Source of the DNA: Roseicella sp. DB1501
Lineage (GTDB): Bacteria > Pseudomonadota > Alphaproteobacteria > Acetobacterales > Acetobacteraceae
Assembly (NCBI RefSeq): GCF_013112485.1
Contig: NZ_JABFHG010000015.1
Coordinates: 55,351-119,350, forward strand
Direction: 5' to 3'
DNA: 64,000 nt
The notes under the pieces were generated by a model. It searched no databases and was not told the DNA's origin. It was given only the letters and a program-made list of their open reading frames with translations. Below are positions 52,491-59,398 of the stretch, in pieces. A program made the position numbers and the translations under genes. How positions within the stretch are numbered: the stretch's first letter is position 1; the number at the start of each line of letters is the position of its first letter.

Positions 52491-53209
52491 GCGGGCGCGA
52501 GGTGCTGCTCCGCGCCGAGGGGGTCGGCAAGCGCTTCGGCGGCTTCGTCGCGCTGCAGGATGTCGATCTCGAGCTGCGGGCGGGGGAGCGGCTGGGGCTG
52601 ATCGGCCCCAACGGCTCCGGCAAGAGCACCTTCGTCAACTGCCTCAGCGGCGACTTCGCGGCGCATGACGGGCGGGTGGTGCTGGCCGGCCAGGCGCTGG
52701 ACGGCCTCAAGCCGCATCGCCGCGCCCGGCTCGGCCTCGCCCGCACCTTCCAGCTGCCGCAGCCCTTCGCCAGCCTCTCGGTGCTGGAGAATGTCCGCGT
52801 GCCGCTGCTTTTCGGCGACAGCCCGGCCGAGGCGACGTCGCGCGCCATGGAATGCCTGGAGGAGGTGGAGCTCGCCGGCAAGGCGGCGCGGCTGCCGCGC
52901 GAGCTGACCCAGGTGGAGCAGCGGCGGCTGGAGCTCGCCCGCGCCATCGCGCCGCGGCCGCGGCTGCTGATCGCCGACGAGGCGATGGCCGGGCTCTCGC
53001 ATGCCGAGGTGGACCAGATCCTGGCGCTGCTGCGGCGGCTGAACGCCGCCGGCACGGCAGTGATCATGATCGAGCACATCATGCGGGCGGTGACCGAGTT
53101 CTCCGAGCGGCTGATGGTCTTCGTCGCCGGCCGCAAGGTCGCCGAGGGCGCGCCGCGCGTGGTGCTGGCCCTGCCGGAGGTGGAGGAGGCCTATCTTGGC
53201 CGGCAGTAG
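52487..53209 (+). CDS. Branched-chain-type ABC transporter ATPase, LivG-like
   Basis: 240 aa. Walker A GPNGSGKST and Walker B RLLIADEAMAGLS are intact, with the H-loop in MIEHIMRAV. The signature motif is unusual: the LSGGQ or LSYGEQ position reads LTQVEQRRLELARA, keeping only the distal EQRR. In a heteromeric pair with the LivF-like ATPase, this could make one of the two ATP sites degenerate. It overlaps livM by four bases and livF by fourteen. Confidence 0.92.
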   Translation: MSGREVLLRAEGVGKRFGGFVALQDVDLELRAGERLGLIGPNGSGKSTFVNCLSGDFAAHDGRVVLAGQALDGLKPHRRARLGLARTFQLPQPFASLSVLENVRVPLLFGDSPAEATSRAMECLEEVELAGKAARLPRELTQVEQRRLELARAIAPRPRLLIADEAMAGLSHAEVDQILALLRRLNAAGTAVIMIEHIMRAVTEFSERLMVFVAGRKVAEGAPRVVLALPEVEEAYLGRQ

Positions 53210-53933
53210 TGCGCTCGAGTTGCGCGGCGTCTCGGCCGGCTACGGCGCGGTGCGGGTGCTGGAGGATGTCTCCCTCACCGTCCCGGCCGGGGAGACGGTG
53301 GTGCTGCTCGGCACCAACGGTAACGGCAAGACCACGCTGATGCGCAGCATCATGGGCCAGGTGCGGCCAAGCGCCGGGCAGGTGCGGGCGGTGCTGGACG
53401 GCCTGGCGGTGGAGCTCGGCGGCCTCTCGCCCGAGCAGGTGGTGGCGCAGGGCATCGTGCTGGTGCCGGAGGGGCGGAGGCTGTTCCCGCGCCTGTCGGT
53501 CGAGCAGAATCTCCGCCTCGGCGCCTACCGGGCCGAGGCGCGGGTGCGGCTGGCGGAGAACCTCGCCCTCTGCTTCGAGCTGTTCCCCCGCCTCGCCGAG
53601 CGCCGCGCCCAGCTCGTCGGCAGCATGAGCGGCGGCGAGCAGCAGATGGTGGCGCTCGGCCGGGCGGTGATGTCGGCGCCGCGCATCCTGCTGGTGGACG
53701 AGCCCTCGGTCGGCCTGGCGCCGATCCTGGTGGCGCGCACCATGGAGATGATCGCCGAGATGAAGGCGCGGCTCGGCCTGACCGTGCTGATGGCCGAGCA
53801 GAATTTCCACCAGGCGGTGCGCATCGCCGACCGCGGCTATGTCATCGTGCATGGGCGGATGGTGTTCGAGGGCGGCTCGGCGGCGGCGTTGCAGGACAAC
53901 GAGCTGGTGAGGAAGGTCTACTTAGGACTTTGA
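53196..53933 (+). CDS. Branched-chain-type ABC transporter ATPase, LivF-like
   Basis: 245 aa. Walker A GTNGNGKTT, Q-loop region VAQGIVLVPEGRRLFPRLSV, intact signature MSGGEQQMVALGRAV, Walker B ILLVDEPSVGLAP and the H-region MAEQNFHQAV. This is the second ATPase of the importer. It starts inside the last codons of the LivG-like gene, and a strong palindromic terminator follows ten bases after its stop. Confidence 0.94.
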   Translation: MAGSSALELRGVSAGYGAVRVLEDVSLTVPAGETVVLLGTNGNGKTTLMRSIMGQVRPSAGQVRAVLDGLAVELGGLSPEQVVAQGIVLVPEGRRLFPRLSVEQNLRLGAYRAEARVRLAENLALCFELFPRLAERRAQLVGSMSGGEQQMVALGRAVMSAPRILLVDEPSVGLAPILVARTMEMIAEMKARLGLTVLMAEQNFHQAVRIADRGYVIVHGRMVFEGGSAAALQDNELVRKVYLGL

Positions 53934-53942
53934 CGACCCATC

Positions 53943-53981
53943 GGGGCTCCGCCCCGAACCCCGCGAAGGGGGCGGAGCCCC
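53943..53981 (+). terminator. Palindromic hairpin after the ABC operon
   Basis: Perfect 13-base arms GGGGCTCCGCCCC (53943-53955) and GGGGCGGAGCCCC (53969-53981) with a 13-base loop. There is no T-run, so it may be a bidirectional or Rho-assisted stop. The same arm sequence GGGGCTCCGCCCC also occurs near 17608. Confidence 0.6.
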
Positions 53982-54012
53982 CCTTCGAGACCCCACGGCA
54001 GAGAATTGAGAT

Positions 54013-54111
54013 CAACGGACCGGGCGCTTGACCGGTCCGAGGCCCCGAACGGGGCCCGCGCCCAGTGGCGCGAAGCCAAGGTTCGCGGAGCAAACCGCCC
54101 GGCGTCTGAGG
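54013..54111. repeat. Family 3 intergenic repeat, copy 3 (longest)
   Basis: CAACGGACCGGGCGCTTGAC then GGTCCGAGG, CCCGAACGGGGCCCGCGCCC, AGTGGCGCGAAGCC and GTTCGCGGAGCAAACCGCCC, ending GGCGTCTGAGG. Parts match 48116-48189 and 49242-49280. Located between the ABC operon terminator and ackA. Confidence 0.62.
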
Positions 54112-54112
54112 G

Positions 54113-54139
54113 GGAGGTTGATGGGCACCATCAACCTCC
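54113..54139 (-). terminator. Perfect 12-base hairpin over the ackA stop codon
   Basis: Arms GGAGGTTGATGG (54113-54124) and CCATCAACCTCC (54128-54139) with a three-base loop GCA. The ackA stop codon (54131-54133) is inside one arm. No T-run follows on the minus strand. Confidence 0.55.
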
Positions 54140-55324
54140 ATCGGCATCAAGCAGCGCCAGCGCGTGCTCGGCGATCATGCGCTCCTCGTCGGTGTGGCGG
54201 ACCAGCACCCGCACCGGGGCGCCGGCCGCCGAGATCTCCGGCGCATGCGCCGCGTTGCGCGCCGGATCGAGGCGGATGCCGAGGAAGTCCAGCCCCTCGC
54301 AGATGCGCGCCCGCAGGCCGGCGGCGTTCTCGCCGATGCCGGCGGTGAAGACCAGCGCGTCGATCCCGCCGATGGAGGCGGCCAGCGCGCCGATCTCGCG
54401 CCGCACCCGGAAGGCGAAATGCGCCAGCGCGCGCTCCGCCGCCTCGGTGCCCGCCGCCTCGATCTGCCGCACGTCCTGCGAGATGCCGGAGAGGCCCTTC
54501 AGCCCGCTGTCGCGATAGAGCAGGTCGCTCACCTCGGCCGTCGTCATGTCCAGCGCGTCGATCATGTGCAGCACCAGGCCGGGATCGATCTGGCCGCAGC
54601 GCGTGCCCATCGGGATGCCGTCCAGCGCGGTGAAGCCCATGGTGCTGCCGCGGCTTTTTCCCCCCGCGATGGCGCAGAGCGAGGCGCCGTTGCCGAGATG
54701 CCCGACCACCAGCCGCCCGGCGCCGAGCGCCGGATCCTCCGCCGCCAGCCGGCGGGCGATGTATTCATAGGACAGGCCGTGGAAGCCGTAGCGGCGCAGC
54801 CCCTGGTCGTAGAAGCGCGGCGGCAGGGCGAAGGTCTCGGCCACCCAGCCCTGGCTGCGGTGGAAGGCGGTGTCGAAGCAGGCGATCTGCGGCACGCCGG
54901 GGAAATGCTTCATCGCCGCCCGGATGCCGGCGAGGTTGTGCGGCTGGTGCAGCGGCGCGAGGGAGACGAGGCGCTCCAGCGCCGGCAGCACCCCGGCCTC
55001 GATCCGCACCGGCGCGGCGAATTCCGTGCCGCCATGCACCACGCGATGGCCGACGGCGAGGATCGTCTCGCCCTGCAGCGAGGCCTCGATCCCGCGCACG
55101 ACGGTGGTGACGGCCTCGGCGACGCTCGCCGGCGCCTCCGCCCCCGCCCAGCGCCGCTCGGCCAGCGGCTTGCCGGCGGCATCGCGCGCGACCAGCCGCG
55201 GCGCGGCGCCGATGCCCTCCACCTGCCCGGTGAAGCGCGGCTCCGGCCCCGCCGGGCCGGGGAGGAAGCCGGCGAATTTCAGGGAGGAGGAGCCGGCATT
55301 CAGAACCAGGACGATACCGCTCAT
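54131..55324 (-). CDS. ackA: Acetate kinase
   Basis: 397 aa. The phosphate-binding start VLVLNAGSSSLKF, then VGHRVVHGGTEF, CFDTAFHRSQGWVAE, RRYGFHGLSYEYI and the ATP-binding VVGHLGNGASLCAI and FTAGIGENAAGLR are all acetate kinase signatures. It interconverts acetate and acetyl phosphate. No phosphotransacetylase gene is adjacent. The start at MSGIVLVLNAG is preferred over an upstream extension because it matches the family N-terminus. Confidence 0.95.
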   Translation of the reverse strand: MSGIVLVLNAGSSSLKFAGFLPGPAGPEPRFTGQVEGIGAAPRLVARDAAGKPLAERRWAGAEAPASVAEAVTTVVRGIEASLQGETILAVGHRVVHGGTEFAAPVRIEAGVLPALERLVSLAPLHQPHNLAGIRAAMKHFPGVPQIACFDTAFHRSQGWVAETFALPPRFYDQGLRRYGFHGLSYEYIARRLAAEDPALGAGRLVVGHLGNGASLCAIAGGKSRGSTMGFTALDGIPMGTRCGQIDPGLVLHMIDALDMTTAEVSDLLYRDSGLKGLSGISQDVRQIEAAGTEAAERALAHFAFRVRREIGALAASIGGIDALVFTAGIGENAAGLRARICEGLDFLGIRLDPARNAAHAPEISAAGAPVRVLVRHTDEERMIAEHALALLDADGG

Positions 55325-55610
55325 CTCACTATCCCCGCCGAATGCCCCGCCCGCGACGTTCCGCGGCGTTGGAGGCCAGGACAATAGCGCCCCGGCTGTC
55401 GCGCGCAGGGGGTCCCAGGCGGGGCGGCGGACCGGCGGGCCGGCGTCAGAGGAGGTCGAGGATGTCGCCGAAGCCGGTGCCGAAGGCGTTCACGGCCGCC
55501 ATGCCCGCGATGACGATGCCGTCCGCCCATTGCCTGCCGCGCCCCTTGGGGCGAGGCTGCCGCCGCCGAATCGGGCGCAAGAGCCCGGGGGGCGATCTTC
55601 AGAGGGATGG
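55325..55610. other. Divergent intergenic region of ackA and an ABC receptor
   Basis: About 286 bases. A short minus-strand frame ending at 55446 (ADGIVIAGMAAVNAFGTGFG) looks peptide-like but lacks a start codon and ribosome-binding site at a sensible distance. Nothing else is recognised. Confidence 0.4.
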
Positions 55611-56855
55611 ATGCCGGGAATGATGCGGACACGACGCGGCCTGCTGGCGATGGGATCGGCGCTGACCCTTGCGGCGGGCCGGGCAACGGCCCAGGGCGCA
55701 GGCGGGCCGGCGCTGCGCCTCGGCATCCTCGGCGATCTCTCCGGCCCCTATCGCGACCTCTCCGGCCTCGGCACCCTCGCCTGCGTGCGGCAGGCGATCG
55801 CGGATCTCGCCCAAGCGGGCACGCCGTTGCAGGTCGAGGTGCTGCATGCCGACCACCAGCACAAGGCCGATATCGGCGCCGGCATCGCCCGCCAGTGGTA
55901 CGACCGCGAGGGGGTGGATGCGATCCTCGAGGTGAACAATTCGGCCATCGCCCTCGCCGTCGCGGACCTCGCGCGGGAGAAGGACAAGGTCTTCCTCGCC
56001 ACCGGCCCGGCGACGGCCGACCTGCACGGGCCGCGCTGCAGCCCGAACCATGTCCACTGGACCTACGACACCTGGATGCTGGCGCATGGCGCCGGCACCG
56101 CGGCGGTGAAGGCGGGCGGCGACACCTGGTACTTCCTCACCGCCGACTACGCCTTCGGCCATGCCCTGCAGCGCGACACGGCGCGGGCGGTGGAGGCGGC
56201 GGGCGGCAAGGTGCTCGGCCAGGCGCGCTACCCCTTCCCGCAGACCACCGACTATTCCTCCTTCCTGCTGCAGGCCCAGGCCTCGCGCGCCAAGGTGCTC
56301 GGCCTCGCCAATGCCGGCACGGATACGGTGAACAGCGTGAAGCAGGCGCGCGAATTCGGCCTGACCCGCACCATGCGGATGGTCGGGCTGCTCTGCCTGC
56401 TCGGCGATGTGCGGGCCATGGGGGCGGAGGCGGCGCAGGGGCTGCTGACCACCGAGCCCTTCTACTGGGACCTCAACGACCGCACGCGCGCCTTCACCAA
56501 ACGCGTGCTGCCGCAGATGCCGACCGGCATCTATCCCAGCACCAACCATGCCGGCGCCTATTCGGCGGTGCTGCACTACCTGAAGACCGCCGCCGCCATG
56601 GGACCGGCGGCGGCGAAGGCCTCCGGCCGCGCCACCGTCGCGCGGATGAAGGCGCTGCCGACGGAGGACGACTGCTTCGGCCCGGGGCGGGTGCGGGAGG
56701 ACGGGCGGAAGATCCACCCGGTCTATCTCTTCGAGGTGAAGAAACCGGCCGAAGTGACGGCGGAATGGGACCTCTACCGCCTCGCCGGGAGCATCGATGC
56801 CGAGCAGGCGATGCGGCCGCTGAGCGAGGGCGGCTGCCCGCTCGTGCGGACATGA
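55611..56855 (+). CDS. Branched-chain-type ABC transporter substrate-binding protein, orphan
   Basis: 414 aa, first of three in-frame ATGs, with GAGGGA just upstream. A twin-arginine signal (MMRTRRGLLAMGSALTLAAG) precedes the periplasmic binding fold: LRLGILGDLSGPYRDLSGLGTLA, DHQHKADIGAGIARQWYDREGVDAILEVNNSAIALAVADLA. Similar receptors bind amino acids, amides or aromatic acids. No transport genes follow, so it may share the importer at 50.6-53.9 kb. Family 1 repeat after the stop. Confidence 0.9.
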   Translation: MPGMMRTRRGLLAMGSALTLAAGRATAQGAGGPALRLGILGDLSGPYRDLSGLGTLACVRQAIADLAQAGTPLQVEVLHADHQHKADIGAGIARQWYDREGVDAILEVNNSAIALAVADLAREKDKVFLATGPATADLHGPRCSPNHVHWTYDTWMLAHGAGTAAVKAGGDTWYFLTADYAFGHALQRDTARAVEAAGGKVLGQARYPFPQTTDYSSFLLQAQASRAKVLGLANAGTDTVNSVKQAREFGLTRTMRMVGLLCLLGDVRAMGAEAAQGLLTTEPFYWDLNDRTRAFTKRVLPQMPTGIYPSTNHAGAYSAVLHYLKTAAAMGPAAAKASGRATVARMKALPTEDDCFGPGRVREDGRKIHPVYLFEVKKPAEVTAEWDLYRLAGSIDAEQAMRPLSEGGCPLVRT

Positions 56856-56858
56856 GAA

Positions 56859-56958
56859 CTCCCCACGAAACCGCTTCGCGGCTTTGCGCGGGCCCCGCGG
56901 AGTCCCCTTCTGCCCAGGAACCGTCACAGCCTGCCCGGCAGGGCAACGGGACGCGACG
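56859..56958 (+). repeat. Family 1 two-hairpin repeat, copy H
   Basis: CTCCCCACGAAACCGCTTCG, then CGGCTTTGCGCGGGCCCC as closing arm. The central CCTTCTGCCCAGGAACC is followed by a shortened hairpin 2 CCTGCCCGGCAGG and GCAACGGG. It begins 3 bases after the receptor gene stop codon. Confidence 0.85.
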
Positions 56959-56961
56959 GTC

Positions 56962-57826
56962 TTGACAGGCGCCTTGAGCGGGGCGCGGGGTGGCCCGGCG
57001 GGGACGGCCGCGGCGGCGGGGCCAGTCCTCGGCCTCGACCAGCTGGTGCTCGCGGTGCGCGACCTCGGCGCCGCCGTGGCGGCGCATGCGACGCTCTTCG
57101 CCGCGCCCTGCGCCGATCGCGGCGCGGCGGCAGGGCTGGATTGGGTCGCCTTCCGCCTCGCCAATACGCGGCTCGTCCTGGTCTCGCCGCGCGACGGTGC
57201 GGAGGACTTCGCCCGCCACCTCGCCCCGCTCGCCCCGGGGGAGGATGCGCGGCTCGGCGCGCTCGGCCTCGCCGTGGCCGGGACCGCGCCGGCGCTGCGG
57301 CTGCTGGAACGGCGCGGCCTGCCCGCGGCCGGCGCGGCGCAACCCTGGCTCGGCCGCCCTTCCGTGCCGCTCGACCCGGATGCGGCGCGCGGCCTGCACC
57401 TGCTGCTGACCGAGCCGGAGCCTGATCCGGCGCCCGGGCCAGCGCCGGCCAGCCCGGTGCGGCTGGACCATCTGGTGATCCGCAGCGGCGATCCCGAGCG
57501 CAGCCTCGCCTTGCTCGCCGGCCGGCTCGGCCTCGAATTGCGGCTCGACCGCAGCAATCCCGCCTGGGGCACGCGGCTGCTCTTCTTCCGCTGCGGCGAC
57601 ACGGTGCTGGAGGTGTCGCATGCCCTGGCCGAGGGCGCGACGACGGCGCCCGACACGGCCTTGGGGCCTCACCTGGCGGGTGCCGGAGGTGGCGGCGGAG
57701 CATGCGCGGCTCGCCGCGGCGGGGATCGCGGTCTCGCCGCTGCGGACGGGGCGCAAGCCCGGCACGCGCATCTTCACCCTGCGCGAGGCCGCCTTCGGGG
57801 TGCCGACCGCCGTGATCGGGGCCTGA
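56962..57826 (+). pseudogene. Two-domain VOC (glyoxalase-like) protein disrupted by a frameshift
   Basis: Frame 1 encodes an N-terminal VOC domain (GLDQLVLAVRDLGAAVAAH ... DWVAFRLANTRLVL) and the first part of a second (RLDHLVIRSGDPERSLALL ... LFFRCGDTVLEVSHAL). At about 57660-57665 the expected WGLTWRVPEVAAEHARLAAAG and RTGRKPGTRIFTLREA continue in the next frame to a stop at 57826. One surplus T there explains the shift. The start codon is uncertain (TTG near 56962). Either a genuine pseudogene or a sequencing error. Confidence 0.82.
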
Positions 57827-57949
57827 GGGCCAGGCTGCCCGGCCACAGGCCGTGGCCGCCATGCTATGCTCCCGGCCGGCGCCGACACCAAGGCGGGCCC
57901 CGGACCGTCCGGGCCGCCCTGGCGCCATGCCTGCCGGGAGGAAAACAAC

Positions 57950-58945
57950 GTGCCTGCATCACCGCTCACCCGCCGCGCCACGCTCGGGGCGACGCTCCTC
58001 GGGGCGACGCTCGGCGCCATGGGGCTCGCCGCCCCGGCGCTCGGCCAGGGGCGCTTCCCCAACCGGCCGGTCCGTTTCCTCATCCCCTGGGCGCCCGGTG
58101 GCAATCTCGACGGCTTCATCCGGCTGCAGGCCGAGCTGTTCCAGCAGGATACCGGCCAGACGCTGGTGATCGAGAACCGGCCCGGCGCGCGCGGCACGCT
58201 GGCGGCGCAGTACCTGCTGACCCAGGCGAAGCCGGACGGCTACACGCTGGCGCATCACCATCTCTCGGTGATCCGCCACCCCTTCCTCACCCAGCGGCCG
58301 ACCTGGGACCCGGTGGGGGACTTCACCTATGTCATGCAGCAGACCGGCTTCGTCTTCGGGCATGTCGTGCACCCGGCCTCGGGCTGGACCACGCTCGCCG
58401 AGATGTTCGCCGAAGCGCGCCGGCGGCCGGGCGAGCTCACCTACGGCACCTCCGGCATCGCCACCTCCAACCACCTCGCCATGGAGGAGCTGTGCGAGAA
58501 GGAGGGCGTGCAGATGGTGCATGTGCCCTATCGCGGCACCTCGGAGAACATCACCGCGACGCTGGCGCGGCAGCTCGACTGCATCGCCAATTCCAATTCC
58601 TGGGCGCCGGTGGTGGAGGCGAAGCAGCTTCGCCTGCTCGCGGTCTGGACCAAGGACCGGCTGCCCCGCTTCCCCGAGGTGCCGACGCTGACGGAGCTCG
58701 GCTACGGCATGGTGGTGACCTCGCCCTACGGCATCGCCGGGCCGAAGGGCATGGATCCGGAGATCACCGAGGCGCTGCACCAGATCTTCCGCAAGACGCA
58801 GAGCCATCCGCGGGTGCAGGAGTTCATGGCGGCGAACGACATGCCGGACGAGTATCTCGGCCCGGCCGCCTACACCGCCTTCGCGCGCGAGCGGGCGGCC
58901 TATGAGAAGCAAATGGTGACGCGCCTGAAGCTGTCGATCGATTGA
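57950..58945 (+). CDS. Bug-type tripartite tricarboxylate transporter substrate-binding protein
   Basis: 331 aa from a GTG with GGGAGG upstream. The signal peptide ends APALGQG, then FPNRPVRFLIPWAPGGNLD, ENRPGARGTLAAQYLLTQ and YGTSGIATSNHLAMEELCEK. It is a close paralogue of the protein at 3437-4405, sharing long blocks through the C-terminal YEKQMVTRLKLSID. No permease is present. A long hairpin follows the stop. Confidence 0.93.
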   Translation: MPASPLTRRATLGATLLGATLGAMGLAAPALGQGRFPNRPVRFLIPWAPGGNLDGFIRLQAELFQQDTGQTLVIENRPGARGTLAAQYLLTQAKPDGYTLAHHHLSVIRHPFLTQRPTWDPVGDFTYVMQQTGFVFGHVVHPASGWTTLAEMFAEARRRPGELTYGTSGIATSNHLAMEELCEKEGVQMVHVPYRGTSENITATLARQLDCIANSNSWAPVVEAKQLRLLAVWTKDRLPRFPEVPTLTELGYGMVVTSPYGIAGPKGMDPEITEALHQIFRKTQSHPRVQEFMAANDMPDEYLGPAAYTAFARERAAYEKQMVTRLKLSID

Positions 58946-58978
58946 GGCGGGGCGGCGGCAGGCGCGCGGAATCTGGCG

Positions 58979-59016
58979 GGAGGGACCGGAGGAGACCACT
59001 CTCCGCGCGTCCCTCC
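58979..59016 (+). terminator. Extended hairpin downstream of Bug gene
   Basis: Outer arms GGAGGGAC (58979-58986) and GTCCCTCC (59009-59016) enclose an inner GGAGA-CCAC-TCTCC hairpin (58991-59004). No T-run follows. Confidence 0.5.
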
Positions 59017-59398
59017 GGGGACAGGCCCCGTGATTTGGACGGGTTGTGACCGGCCTGCGGCGACCGTGATGCGGTGATCCGGGCGCAGGAGAACCGGCTT
59101 CGGCACGGCCGCGCCGGGCTGAACCGCTGTCGCCGCCAGGCGACAGGCGGGGAGGTCCTGCCATGATCCCCGACGGACTCTGTCCGACCGCTCAGGCCGG
59201 CTGACATCGCCGCGCCATCAGGGATGGATGTGCGGCCGGCCACGCTCGCCCGCCGCTTGGCGAGCGGGACAGGTCACGGCCAATTCCGCATGGCGGCCGA
59301 CCATGGACCAAGCCTGAACCTTGCCTTACAGAACTGAAAGCTCTAGACGCCCGGGATGAGAATGCCAATCATTTTCAATATGGTGTCGGGGCATATCA
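59017..59398 (+). other. Long leader region of the TonB receptor
   Basis: About 380 bases without a recognised protein. It contains a perfect CTGTCGCC/GGCGACAG hairpin (59127-59146) and a tiny frame of 13 codons at 59163-59204 with GGAGG 7 bases upstream. Composition is high in GC to about 59310 and then turns AT-rich around the Fur-box match. Confidence 0.45.
59358..59376 (+). promoter_or_regulatory. Probable Fur box
   Basis: GAGAATGCCAATCATTTTC matches the classical 19-base Fur consensus GATAATGATAATCATTATC at 15 of 19 positions. It lies 22 bases upstream of the TonB receptor ATG, where a repressor would block transcription under iron sufficiency. Confidence 0.75.

Noticed and set aside
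55444..55560. Short minus-strand peptide ending AVNAFGTGFGDILDLL
   Set aside because: Looks membrane-like but has no in-frame start codon with a ribosome-binding site; insufficient evidence for a gene.
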